Assembly: GCF_006438825.1 (NCBI RefSeq)
Contig: NZ_RCZP01000032.1
Coordinates: 1-56,888, forward strand
DNA from: Muricoccus nepalensis
Lineage (GTDB): Bacteria; Pseudomonadota; Alphaproteobacteria; Acetobacterales; Acetobacteraceae
Direction: 5' to 3'
DNA length: 56,888 nucleotides
The stretch's first letter is position 1; each line of letters starts with the position of its first letter. The position numbers and the translations under genes are program-made. Positions 20,107 through 27,547 of the stretch are shown here, one piece after another. The notes under the pieces are model-generated. The model saw nothing but the letters and a program-made list of their open reading frames with translations, made no database searches and was not told the origin of the DNA.

Positions 20107-20823
20107 ATGCAGGCTCTGGACTCCGCGGCTCTCCTGTCGCTCAACCGCTGGGTCGGGACGAGCTGGACCTTCGACTACCTGCTGCTGACGGTCCTCGAAT
20201 CCTCGCTGCTCAAGGGCGGCGTGCTCGTCGCGCTGCTCTGGTGGCTCTGGGAGCGGGACGCCTCCGACCGCTCGCCGCTCCTGGTCGCGAGGACCCTGGC
20301 CGGGACCCTCGTCGCGGTCGCGCTCGCGCGGGGGATGCAGAACTTCCTTCCCATGCGGCCGCGCCCCCTGCACGACGCGGCCCTGGCGGGGAGAGGCTTC
20401 CGGCTCGCCGAGGATATCCCCGCCACCATCCTGGAGGGGTGGAGCTCCTTCCCGAGCGACCATGCCGTCCTCGCCTTTGCCATGGCGACGGCGGTCTTCC
20501 TGGCGCATCGCGGGCTCGGCGCCTTCGCCCTCTTCTGGGCGCTGGTCGTGAACGGCCTGCCGCGGGTCTATTTCGGCCTTCACTACCCCTCGGACATCCT
20601 GGGCGGCGCCGCGATCGGCATCGCCGTCATGGCCCTGGTGCACGGCCTGCGGGTGTCTGGCGGCGTGGAGCGGGCCGTGAGGCGCTTCGCCACCGAACGC
20701 CGGGGGCTGTACTACGCCGTCTTGTTCCTCGTGACCAACCAGATGGCCACCGTCTTCGAGGGAGCGCGCGACCTGGCCGAGGCCGGCGCCACCGTGGCGA
20801 AGCTGATGCTGCAACGCCTCTGA
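20107..20823 (+). CDS. PAP2-family lipid phosphatase
   Basis: A 238-residue membrane phosphatase of the PAP2 superfamily, which removes phosphate from phosphatidate, undecaprenyl-PP or related lipids on the periplasmic face. The three signature blocks are RPRP at 84-87, PSDH at 116-119, and the last block with R153, H159 and D163 (RVYFGLHYPSDILGG). About five or six spans surround them. The ATG at 20107 gives a normal start; a longer frame upstream is unsupported. An extra C-terminal stretch of about 50 residues is helical and has no known motif. Confidence 0.92.
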   Translation: MQALDSAALLSLNRWVGTSWTFDYLLLTVLESSLLKGGVLVALLWWLWERDASDRSPLLVARTLAGTLVAVALARGMQNFLPMRPRPLHDAALAGRGFRLAEDIPATILEGWSSFPSDHAVLAFAMATAVFLAHRGLGAFALFWALVVNGLPRVYFGLHYPSDILGGAAIGIAVMALVHGLRVSGGVERAVRRFATERRGLYYAVLFLVTNQMATVFEGARDLAEAGATVAKLMLQRL

Positions 20824-20935
20824 CCCAGGGGGGACGCGGCGCGCAATGGGGCGGAGGCGTGGCTTCACAGCCGCTCCCGCCAGGAGGATGATCCCAGGAC
20901 GGCCGAACGCGGCCTCTCACCGGGACCTGGCCTCC

Positions 20936-21550
20936 ATGACCCTCTCCGGCCTGCTGGTCTTCGCGGCCGCCTACCTCGTGGCGACCGCCTCCCCTGGGCC
21001 CGGGATCGCGGCGCTTGTCGCCCGCGTGCTGGCGAAGGGCACGCGGGGCGTCCCCTGGTTCATCGCGGGCTTCGTGGTGGGGGACCTCGCCTGGCTCGCG
21101 ATCACGGCGGCGGGGCTCTCGGTGCTCGCGCAGCGCTTCGCGGTCCTGTTCCTGGTCATCAAGTACGCGGGGGCGGCCTACCTGCTCTTCCTGGCCTTCC
21201 GGCTGTGGTCCGCGCCGCGCGATCCCGTGGCCCTGGACCGGCCCGTGCCGGCGGAGAGTGGTCCGCGGCTGTTCCTCGCGGGGCTGGCGGTCACGCTCGG
21301 CAACCCGAAGGTGATCGTCTTCTTCGTGGCCCTGCTCCCGACCGTCGTGCGGCTGGACGCGCTCTCCCTCGCGGGCCTGCTGGAGATCGCCGCGCTCGGC
21401 GCCGCCATCCTGACGGCGGTGCTGTCCGGCTACGCCCTCGCGGCCGCGCGGGCGCGGCGGCTCTTCACCTCGCCGCGGGCCGTTCGCGCGTTGAACCGGG
21501 GCACCGGGGCCGTGATGGCGGGCGCGGCGGTGGCCATCGCCGCGCGCTGA
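20936..21550 (+). CDS. LysE/RhtB family amino-acid exporter
   Basis: A 204-residue, six-span exporter. ATASPGPGIAALVARVLAKG after span 1 is the LysE/RhtB signature, and LGNPKVIVFFVALLP is the second conserved block. Members export lysine, homoserine, threonine, cysteine or similar compounds. The ATG at 20936 places span 1 at the N-terminus as usual. An ATG at 20888 would add 16 residues, but its AGGAGG abuts the codon with no spacing, so it is less likely. The substrate cannot be inferred from the neighbours. Confidence 0.9.
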   Translation: MTLSGLLVFAAAYLVATASPGPGIAALVARVLAKGTRGVPWFIAGFVVGDLAWLAITAAGLSVLAQRFAVLFLVIKYAGAAYLLFLAFRLWSAPRDPVALDRPVPAESGPRLFLAGLAVTLGNPKVIVFFVALLPTVVRLDALSLAGLLEIAALGAAILTAVLSGYALAAARARRLFTSPRAVRALNRGTGAVMAGAAVAIAAR

Positions 21551-21559
21551 ACGCCCGCG

Positions 21560-22447
21560 CTAGCCGGCCGTCGCCGAGAGGTCCGCCATGATGGCGGGGA
21601 TCTCGGCCAGCAGTTCCCGCGCGAGGAAGCCGAGCGGCCCGATCCGCCGGGAGAGGCGGTGCCCGGCCTCCGCGTGCAGCCAGACCGCCCAGGCCGTGGC
21701 CTGCACCGGGGTTGCGCCGCGCGCCAGCAGCCCAGCCACGATCCCCGCCAGCGTGTCCCCGGAGCCGGAGGTGGCGAGGCCGACGAGGCCGTGGTCGCAG
21801 GACAGGGCGGCACCCCCGGGCGCCACCACCCAGGTCAGCGAGCCCTTCATCGCAACGACCGCCCCGAGCGCGTCCGCCGCGCGGCGGGCGGCGGCGAGCG
21901 GGTCGGCGGAGACTTCCTCCTTCGGGATGTGAAGGATGCTCGCCATCTCGCCGGCATGGGGCGTGACCACGCTGCGGCCGCCGTGGCGGCGGAGCGCCTC
22001 CGGGTGCGCGCCGAGGTTGCTCATGGCCCCGGCGTCGAGAACGATGCCGGCGCCCGGGTCCAGCCCGTCGAGCAGGGCGGCGGCGAGCGCCCGCGCGCCC
22101 TCCCCGCTCATCCCGGGCCCGAGCAGGACCGCGGCGCAGCCGTCCAGGCGGGGCAGGAGCGCGGCGGCGGCGCCGGGGGCGATGGTGCCCTCCGCGGTCT
22201 CCTCGAGGGCGACGACGAGGGCCTCCGGCATGGCCATCGCGAGGTGGAAGGCGGCGGAGCGCACGGTGGCTAGGCGCAGCTTCCCGGCGCCAGCCCGCAG
22301 GGCGGCCTCGCCGGCCAGCAGCACCGCGCCGGGCACCTCCGCGCAGCCGCCAACAACCTGGACGGTGCCGCGCTGGGACTTGTCGTCGTCGGCGGCGGGG
22401 ATGGGGAGAGGGTGGGCGCGCAGCCAGGCGGGGTCGATCGCCGTCAT
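21560..22447 (-). CDS. nnrD: ADP-dependent NAD(P)H-hydrate dehydratase
   Basis: A 295-residue, stand-alone version of the YjeF C-terminal (carbohydrate-kinase-like) domain, which repairs hydrated NADH/NADPH using ADP or ATP. KSQRGTVQVVGG near residue 25, LLGPGMSG, VVTPHAGEMA and the C-terminal ATSGSGDTLAG nucleotide-binding motif are all present. The usual N-terminal epimerase domain (NnrE) is absent from the gene and its neighbours. No Shine-Dalgarno precedes its ATG. Instead the ATG overlaps the stop of an 11-codon mini-ORF (ATGA), suggesting that translation depends on re-initiation. The family is certain, the coupling is inference. Confidence 0.93.
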   Translation of the reverse strand: MTAIDPAWLRAHPLPIPAADDDKSQRGTVQVVGGCAEVPGAVLLAGEAALRAGAGKLRLATVRSAAFHLAMAMPEALVVALEETAEGTIAPGAAAALLPRLDGCAAVLLGPGMSGEGARALAAALLDGLDPGAGIVLDAGAMSNLGAHPEALRRHGGRSVVTPHAGEMASILHIPKEEVSADPLAAARRAADALGAVVAMKGSLTWVVAPGGAALSCDHGLVGLATSGSGDTLAGIVAGLLARGATPVQATAWAVWLHAEAGHRLSRRIGPLGFLARELLAEIPAIMADLSATAG

Positions 22448-22479
22448 GCCCGGGGGTTCCGGGCGAGGAGGGCCCTCAT
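22444..22479 (-). CDS. 11-codon mini-ORF between histidine phosphatase gene and nnrD
   Basis: Reads MRALLARNPRA then TGA. Its ATG (22479-22477) overlaps the phosphatase stop as ATGA, and its TGA (22446-22444) overlaps the nnrD ATG as ATGA. An AAGGAGG lies exactly 7 bases before the mini-ORF ATG, the best Shine-Dalgarno in this area, while nnrD itself has none. The simplest reading is a translational relay that carries ribosomes from the phosphatase gene into nnrD. A one-base sequencing error or recent frameshift, which would make this the true N-terminus of NnrD, cannot be excluded. Confidence 0.45.
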   Translation of the reverse strand: MRALLARNPRA

Positions 22480-23249
22480 GGCGCGACCTCCTTCGCGTCC
22501 GGCTCGGCCGTGACGGGCGTTCCCTCGCGCTCCAGCGGCGCCACGAAGTTGTAGCGGGCGAGGTGCAGCGCGCCCGTGGCCCCCTTCGCGCGGTCGAAGC
22601 GGTACTCGGTGATGCCGCAGTTCGGCACGTCCCCCTCGCGGTCGATGGCCAGGATGCGCTCCTCCGTCATGTTCTCGAGCAGGTAGCGCAGGCAGAGCAC
22701 GACCACCTGGTGGCCGACGACGATCACCCGCCGCCCGCCGTGGTGAAGGCTGATCGTGTCGAGCGCGGAGCGCAGGCGCAGGATCACGTCGCACCAGGAT
22801 TCGCCCCCCGGCGGCCGGTGGTAGAACTTGCCGAGCAGGCGGCGGAACTCGGCCTGATCGGGGTGCACGTCGCGGATGCCGCGCGTGGTGAGGCCGTCGA
22901 GGACGCCGAACTCCTTCTCCCGCAGGCGCTCGTCGATGACGAAGTCGTCGGGCGCGACGGGCAGGCCGCCGGCCTCGTGGATCAAGCCGGCCGTCTGGCG
23001 GGCGCGGTGGTAGGGCGAGCAGAGCACGACCTCGGGCCGCGCCTCCTCCGGCATGGCGCCGAACCAGCGGCCGAGGGAGCGCGACTGCTCCTCGCCGAGG
23101 GCGCTGAGCGGCACGTCGACGTCCCGCCCCGGGACCTCGATGCGGGCAGCGCCGGCGCGGTGCGCCGCGTCGCGCGCGACGTTCCCCGCGCTCTCGCCGT
23201 GGCGGACGATCCACAGCGTGTCGGGCCAGCGTTGGGACGGGTGCTGCAT
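22476..23249 (-). CDS. Histidine phosphatase family protein
   Basis: A 257-residue branch-1 histidine phosphatase (phosphoglycerate-mutase fold). The catalytic RHGE is at residues 16-19, the second His lies in VIVVGHQVV, and an intervening REKEFGVLDGL segment carries the acid. Members dephosphorylate small metabolites, nucleotides or proteins, so no substrate is assigned. AAGAGG precedes the ATG at 23249. It lies upstream of nnrD on the same transcript, linked through the mini-ORF, which might point to nucleotide or cofactor turnover, but that is speculative. Confidence 0.9.
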   Translation of the reverse strand: MQHPSQRWPDTLWIVRHGESAGNVARDAAHRAGAARIEVPGRDVDVPLSALGEEQSRSLGRWFGAMPEEARPEVVLCSPYHRARQTAGLIHEAGGLPVAPDDFVIDERLREKEFGVLDGLTTRGIRDVHPDQAEFRRLLGKFYHRPPGGESWCDVILRLRSALDTISLHHGGRRVIVVGHQVVVLCLRYLLENMTEERILAIDREGDVPNCGITEYRFDRAKGATGALHLARYNFVAPLEREGTPVTAEPDAKEVAP

Positions 23250-23316
23250 GGGGGCGCGATCCTCTTCCCCAGCCCAACGCCCCGCTGCCGGGTCGGTTGG
23301 GCCGGGGGTGCCGCGG

Positions 23317-24009
23317 TCAGGCGATGGCCCAGCGCTCGATCCGCCCCTGCCATACGGTGAACCAGCGCCCTTCCACCTGCCAGCCGACCTCGCCCGCGAA
23401 GGGCAGCCATCGTCCCTCGTGCCGCCGGTGGTCGTGGAACCGCCCGCGCCAGGGGCGTGGAACGAAGCGCCCGCCCTCGTGGCGCGGCCGGTCGTCGGCC
23501 CGGGCCGAGGCGATCCGCCCCTCCTCGTCCAGCCCGAGTTCCACCTCCGCCCGCGCCGCGCCCTGGCCGGCGGCCACGCGGAGCGTCCGCTCGTCCAGCA
23601 CCCGCCAGGAGAGGAACGGGTTCGACAGGATCGCGTCCGGTGCCCAGGCGAGCTCGGCGAGGTAGCGCATCATCTCTCCCCTCGCCGCCTCCTCCCCGCC
23701 CCGCAGCCCCGCGATCCGCAAGAGGCCGAGGAAGCGCACCTCGAGCCACGCCTCCCCGTCCTGCAGGGCGTCGGTGACCGCGACGCAACCGAGCGGACCG
23801 GTCCGCGCGCGCCAGGTGAAGGCGGGCCGTTGGAGGTCGATCCCCTGCCGTGCGGAGAAGGGCGCGAAGCGATCCGTCGGACCGTCGCGCATCGTACCCG
23901 CCTGAGTGAGCGTGACGCGCGCCGGCGAGGGGCGGCCCGCGGCGCCCAGGCGCTGGGCCAGCGCCCGGACTTCCGGCGGAAGGACGGGGGGCAGGCCGGA
24001 GTTCACCAT
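23317..24009 (-). CDS. DUF6544-like protein
   Basis: A 230-residue soluble protein resembling the DUF6544 family of unknown function. The supporting phrases are FAPFSARQGID early on, YLAELAWAPDAIL in the middle and, near the end, PWRGRFHDH followed by GEVGWQVEGRWFTVWQGRI. The start at 24009 has AAGGGGAAGAG upstream, and a much longer open frame before it is a GC artefact. The family is often described as beta-rich and possibly lipocalin-like, but I see no catalytic signature. It sits alone between a histidine phosphatase and a TonB receptor, with 323 non-coding bases upstream. Confidence 0.75.
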   Translation of the reverse strand: MVNSGLPPVLPPEVRALAQRLGAAGRPSPARVTLTQAGTMRDGPTDRFAPFSARQGIDLQRPAFTWRARTGPLGCVAVTDALQDGEAWLEVRFLGLLRIAGLRGGEEAARGEMMRYLAELAWAPDAILSNPFLSWRVLDERTLRVAAGQGAARAEVELGLDEEGRIASARADDRPRHEGGRFVPRPWRGRFHDHRRHEGRWLPFAGEVGWQVEGRWFTVWQGRIERWAIA

Positions 24010-24104
24010 CGCTTCGCTCTTCCCCTTGCGCGGCAGGTCGAGGGGGACACCCGGCGGCCTGCCTTCAAGCTGGGCCGGACTCGCCCCGTCGCGGCCGGAG
24101 GACA

Positions 24105-24275
24105 AGGCGCGTTCGCGGGCGCCTGCCCGATTGTGCGGGCGTCCCCGCCGCGCCCGCAACCGTGGACCGCGCCGATGGCCAACGCAGACCGATGGGGCGC
24201 GCGAGGGGAAGCCGCCCGGTGGGATTTGGTACCAGCGCCAAGAAGCGACACGCAGGCCAGACCTCGCCTGGCCGT
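24105..24275 (+). promoter_or_regulatory. Possible degenerate cobalamin-riboswitch-like element (orphan orientation)
   Basis: On the plus strand, blocks occur in riboswitch order: CCCGCAACCGTGGACCG around 24153-24170 (compare the CCGCAACTGT core), GGGGAAGCCGCC around 24205, and GCGACACGC followed by AGGCCAGACCTCGCC at 24254-24268 (compare the B12 box AGCCAGGAGACCTGCC). The GCCACTG block and the 5' GGTG stem are not convincing, and no plus-strand gene follows; a transcript would run antisense to the TonB receptor gene. It may be chance in GC-rich DNA. Confidence 0.2.
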
Positions 24276-24278
24276 CGT

Positions 24279-24309
24279 GCGGCGCCCCTCCAGTTCGGGG
24301 AGGCGCCGC
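24279..24309 (-). terminator. GC-rich hairpin after TonB receptor gene, without U-tract
   Basis: GCGGCGCC (24279-24286) pairs perfectly with GGCGCCGC (24302-24309), and the loop arms CCTCC and GGGGA can extend the stem. It begins 23 bases past the receptor stop in the minus direction. No run of T follows, so termination efficiency is uncertain. Confidence 0.45.
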
Positions 24310-24332
24310 CGTCCCGGCCAAGCCCTGACGAC

Positions 24333-26519
24333 TCAGAAGCGGGCGGTGAGCGCCGCGCGGACGGAGAAGGGCGCGCCCGGGGTGATGTTGTTGTTGCTGT
24401 TGGCCACGGGGTAGTACTTCGCGCCCAGCAGGTTCTCCGCGTTGATCTGCGCCCCCCAGCGCTCGTTGATCTTCCAGAAGATCGCCGCGTCCACCCTCGC
24501 GAAGCCCGGGATCCGCACGGCGTTGTCGGTGGCCGCGAAGTAGGAGGACTGGGCGATCACGCCCAGGCCCGCGCCCCAGTTCTCCGTGAAGTCGTAGCGG
24601 TTCCAGAGCGAGGCGGAGTGGCGGGAGAGGAAGGGCACGTTGTTGCCCTTCGCGATGGTGGCGGACTGGTTGCTGCTGATCACGCCCTCCGTGTAGGCGT
24701 AGCCGCCGAGCACGCTCCAGGCGTCGGTCACCCGCCCGCGCGCCCCGATCTCGAAGCCTTCGGTCCTCGTTCCGTCGACCAGCACCAAACGGGTGGAGTC
24801 GTTCGGATCGGGAACCGCCACGTTGGTGCGATCGAGGTGGAAGAGGGCCGCGGTCAGGCTGAGGCTCCGGGCCACGTCCCACTTCGCGCCAACCTCGTAG
24901 TTCGTGAACTCCTCCGGGCGGAGGTTCGAATTGTTCAGGTTGAGGGAGGCGAGCTGCTCGCCGGCCCGCGGGAGGTAGGAATTGCTGTAGCTGGCGTAGA
25001 GGGACAGCGGCTCGACCGGCTTGTAGACGAGGCCGACGCGCGGCGAGACCTTGTTGTCAGTGCTGTTGAATTGGGCACGGGTGTTGTTGTTCGTGAAGTC
25101 GACGTCGAAGTTCTCGTAGCGCAGGCCGGCGATGAGCTGCACCTGGGGCAGGAGCTGGATCTGGTCCTGCACGTAGGCGGCCGCCGTGGTGGCCACCCCG
25201 TGGTTGTACGCGTCGGTCGTGTTGTGGCGGAACGAGACGGGCGTGCTGACGCGGGTGGCGCTGAGCGGCGTGACGAAGTTGGTCGCGTTCGGGCCCACCG
25301 CGGTGAAGTAGCCGGTGTTGCGGAAGTTGTCCGAGACCTGGTGCTGGTACTCGAAGCCCGCGAGGATCGTGTGGCGGATGGGCCCCGTGTCGAGGGAGAA
25401 CTGGACGTCGGTCTGGTTGATGATGTTGTCGCGCTGGATCGCGTTGTTGTAGGCGGCCAGCGAGACGGCCGTGCCCCGGGCGTTCACCGCGCCCGAGAAG
25501 ACGTTCTGGTAGAACTTGTCGTAGGTCGCGTAGCGGAACAGGTTGCGCACGACCACGCCGTTGTCGAAGCGGTGCTCGCCCGAGACGTTCACCGCGTTCA
25601 GGTTGACGTGGTTGATGCTCTGATTCGGGTCGCCCACGAAGGTCGAGACGCCCAGCCGGACCGGCTTGCCGTTGAAGGAGGGCACGCCGCGGTCGGTGTT
25701 CCGCTCGTCCCGGAAGTTCTCGTAGCTGACGCGGAGCGTGGTGCTGTCGCCGATCCGGAAGGCCGCGGTGGGGTTGATGCCGTAGCGGCGGATGCTGACG
25801 CCGTCGCGGTAGGTGTCCGTGTCCTCGTACATGCCGAGGATGCGGAAGGCCGCGTGCTCGTTGATCGCCTGCCCGACATCGATCGTGCCGCGGAGGTTGC
25901 TGTAGGAGCCGGTCTGCAGCCGGACCTCGCGAATCGTCTCCCAATCGGCCTGCTTGGTCACCCGGTTCACCACGCCGCCGCCGCCGCCCCGGCCGAAGAT
26001 CATCGCGCTCGGCCCGAGCAGCACCTCGACGCGGTCGATGTTGTAGAGGTCGCGGTAGTACTCGACGTCGTCGCGCAGCCCGTCGACGAAGAGGTTGGCG
26101 GTGCTGGAGTAGCCGCGGAGGACCGGCGTGTCCCGGTTGCCCTCGCCCTGCGCGAAGCCGGCGCCGGGCACGAAGCGGAGCGCGTCCTGCAGGTTCTGCA
26201 CGGAGAGGTCGCGGATCGCCTCCTGGGTCACGACGCTCACGCTCTGGGGCACGTCGCGCAGCGGCGTGTCGGTGCGGGTCGCGGTGCGGCTGCGGGTCGT
26301 CTGATAGCCGTTGGTGCTGGCGGGCGAGGCCTGGACGTCCACCATGGGCACGGCGACGACGCCGTCCGGCGCGGCCGGGGACGCCGTCTGGGCGAGCGCG
26401 AGCGGCAGGCCCCCCGATCCCAGCGCCGTCGCGGCGAGGAGCAGGAACGCCCGGCCGCGCGGCCTGTTGCCCGCCGAAGGGGGGAAGGAGGGGGTCGTCC
26501 GGCGGGTCATGGCGTTCAT
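24333..26519 (-). CDS. TonB-dependent siderophore receptor (catecholate type)
   Basis: A 728-residue outer-membrane receptor of the FhuA/Fiu siderophore subfamily. A signal peptide covers about residues 1-43. The plug domain has DVPQSVSVVTQEAIRDLSV and VLLGPSAMIFGRGGGGGVVNRV, followed by about 500 residues of alternating beta-barrel strands ending in the terminal Phe of TARF. The sequence most resembles catecholate receptors, but ligand assignment from sequence alone is weak. The ATG at 26519 has AGGA eight bases upstream. The 5' region has a Fur-box-like sequence just downstream of a promoter-like pair, consistent with iron repression. No siderophore biosynthesis or ABC uptake genes are adjacent. 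Confidence 0.95.
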   Translation of the reverse strand: MNAMTRRTTPSFPPSAGNRPRGRAFLLLAATALGSGGLPLALAQTASPAAPDGVVAVPMVDVQASPASTNGYQTTRSRTATRTDTPLRDVPQSVSVVTQEAIRDLSVQNLQDALRFVPGAGFAQGEGNRDTPVLRGYSSTANLFVDGLRDDVEYYRDLYNIDRVEVLLGPSAMIFGRGGGGGVVNRVTKQADWETIREVRLQTGSYSNLRGTIDVGQAINEHAAFRILGMYEDTDTYRDGVSIRRYGINPTAAFRIGDSTTLRVSYENFRDERNTDRGVPSFNGKPVRLGVSTFVGDPNQSINHVNLNAVNVSGEHRFDNGVVVRNLFRYATYDKFYQNVFSGAVNARGTAVSLAAYNNAIQRDNIINQTDVQFSLDTGPIRHTILAGFEYQHQVSDNFRNTGYFTAVGPNATNFVTPLSATRVSTPVSFRHNTTDAYNHGVATTAAAYVQDQIQLLPQVQLIAGLRYENFDVDFTNNNTRAQFNSTDNKVSPRVGLVYKPVEPLSLYASYSNSYLPRAGEQLASLNLNNSNLRPEEFTNYEVGAKWDVARSLSLTAALFHLDRTNVAVPDPNDSTRLVLVDGTRTEGFEIGARGRVTDAWSVLGGYAYTEGVISSNQSATIAKGNNVPFLSRHSASLWNRYDFTENWGAGLGVIAQSSYFAATDNAVRIPGFARVDAAIFWKINERWGAQINAENLLGAKYYPVANSNNNITPGAPFSVRAALTARF

Positions 26520-26538
26520 CCGTCCTGATAATCGTAAT

Positions 26539-26553
26539 TGCGACTTACTTGCA
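26539..26553. promoter_or_regulatory. Fur-box-like operator of the siderophore receptor
   Basis: TGCGACTTACTTGCA is a near-palindrome embedded in AATTGCGACTTACTTGCATT, in an AT-rich island, and GATAAT at 26527-26532 lies next to it. The arms resemble proteobacterial Fur sites such as GCAAATGATTTGC. It sits 20 bases before the receptor start codon, a position where a repressor would block transcription. Confidence 0.5.
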
Positions 26554-26558
26554 TTAGC

Positions 26559-26587
26559 GAGTTACCAGCGGATGCGCGCGGTCGCAA
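26559..26587 (-). promoter_or_regulatory. Candidate promoter of the siderophore receptor gene
   Basis: On the minus strand TTGCGA (26587-26582) and TAACTC (26564-26559) are 17 bases apart. The expected transcription start falls at the edge of the Fur-like box. Both hexamers are only moderate matches to consensus. Confidence 0.35.
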
Positions 26588-26598
26588 CCCGCGACCGC
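26578..26598. repeat. Perfect 8-bp inverted repeat
   Basis: GCGGTCGC (26578-26585), AACCC, then GCGACCGC (26591-26598). It overlaps the -35 hexamer of the proposed receptor promoter and also lies 93 bases past the stop of the metallopeptidase gene on the same strand, so it could be an operator or a weak terminator. No U-tract follows. Confidence 0.45.
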
Positions 26599-26690
26599 GG
26601 GGAAATCAGGCGATGAAGGGGTGGTGAGAACCGGGGGCTGGGCGGCGGGACGCGCCGGAGCGCGCCGGCACTCGGCGGATCAGGAAGGCC

Positions 26691-27098
26691 TCAGCCCTCG
26701 CCTTCCAGCCGCGCGATGCCCTCCTCGGAATAGCCGAAGTGATGGGCGATCTCGTGGATCAGCACGTTGCGGACGAGCCGGAACAGGTCCTCGCCGCTCT
26801 CCACCCACTCCACCAGGATTGGCTCCCGGTAGAGGAGGATGACGTCCGGGCCGCCCGGCGGGTCGAGCACCGACTTCTCGGTGAGCGGCGTGCCCCGGTA
26901 GAGGCCCGTCAGCTCCCACGGGTGCTCCAGGCCGAGCGCGGCGAGGGTCTCGTCGTCGGGGATCTCCTCGACGAGGATGGCGGTGCCGCGGACGGCCTCG
27001 CGCAGCGCCGCCGGGATGGCGGCGAAGGCGGTCTCGGCCAGGGCGGCCAGGTCCTCGGCGGTGGGCGGGGCGCCCCATTTCATCTCGGTGTTCGGCAT
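26691..27098 (-). CDS. Zincin-like metallopeptidase family protein (DUF1025 type)
   Basis: A 135-residue protein of the small, minimal zincin family found across alphaproteobacteria and actinobacteria. The zinc motif HEIAH is at residues 115-119, in IHEIAHHFGYSEE, with a Glu a few residues on as the likely third ligand. The N-terminal half holds the conserved VEEIPDDETLAALG and LTGLYRGTPLTEKS stretches. Peptidase activity of this family is inferred from the fold rather than well established. It is divergent from phhB across a gap of 48 bases. Confidence 0.88.
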   Translation of the reverse strand: MPNTEMKWGAPPTAEDLAALAETAFAAIPAALREAVRGTAILVEEIPDDETLAALGLEHPWELTGLYRGTPLTEKSVLDPPGGPDVILLYREPILVEWVESGEDLFRLVRNVLIHEIAHHFGYSEEGIARLEGEG

Positions 27099-27146
27099 CG
27101 GCGAAGGGGGCCATAACGGCGCCCCAGGTCAAGCAGGAAGAGCGCG

Positions 27147-27437
27147 ATGGTCGAACCCCTTTCCCCCGCCCGGCGGCAGGCGCTGCCGGACCTGCTGCCG
27201 CACTGGTCCCTGGCCGCGGGGCGGGACGCGCTCTGCCGCCGCTTCCAGTTCCGCGACTTCACCGAAGCCTTCGGCTTCATGGCGCGCGTTGCGCTGCTGG
27301 CGGAGAAGCAGGACCATCACCCGGAGTGGTCGAACGTGTGGAACCGGGTGGAGATCGCGCTGACCACCCACGACGCCGGCGGGCTGAGCGAGCGGGACAT
27401 CGCCCTGGCCGCCGCGGTCGACGCCCTGCTGCCCTGA
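27147..27437 (+). CDS. phhB: Pterin-4a-carbinolamine dehydratase PhhB
   Basis: A 96-residue enzyme that dehydrates 4a-hydroxytetrahydrobiopterin, recycling the pterin cofactor of phenylalanine hydroxylase. The catalytic segment EKQDHHPEW contains H57, H58 and P59, and TTHDAGGLS (H75) is the second conserved block. The length is normal for the family. The phenylalanine hydroxylase gene that would use it lies 26 kb away at 53889, so the two are not in one operon. The start at 27147 is supported by family alignment and a weak AGAG just upstream. Confidence 0.95.
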   Translation: MVEPLSPARRQALPDLLPHWSLAAGRDALCRRFQFRDFTEAFGFMARVALLAEKQDHHPEWSNVWNRVEIALTTHDAGGLSERDIALAAAVDALLP

Positions 27438-27547
27438 GGCGCCGGGACGGCGCGCCGCCCCTCCCCGCGCCCGGAGCGTTGCGCCCCGGGGCCGCCGGGG
27501 GCAGCCTCTCCCGCCACGCCGCCGGAGCGGCGGGAGGGAGGAAGACC

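Larger units (their letters stand above)
24010..24332. other. 323-base intergenic region downstream of the TonB receptor gene
   Basis: No gene is supported on either strand. It contains a strong hairpin (24279-24309) that probably ends the receptor transcript, the ribosome-binding site of the DUF6544-like gene at its left edge, and a plus-strand stretch (about 24105-24275) that shares several short blocks with cobalamin riboswitches, listed separately with low confidence. Confidence 0.5.

Noticed and set aside
20888-20935. Upstream ATG for the LysE-type exporter following AGGAGG
   Set aside because: The Shine-Dalgarno touches the ATG with no spacing, and the added 16 residues are polar and atypical for the family.
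24010-24882. N-terminal extension of the DUF6544-like frame across the intergenic region into the TonB receptor gene
   Set aside because: The extension is compositionally random, while a good ribosome-binding site precedes the ATG at 24009, and family similarity begins after it.
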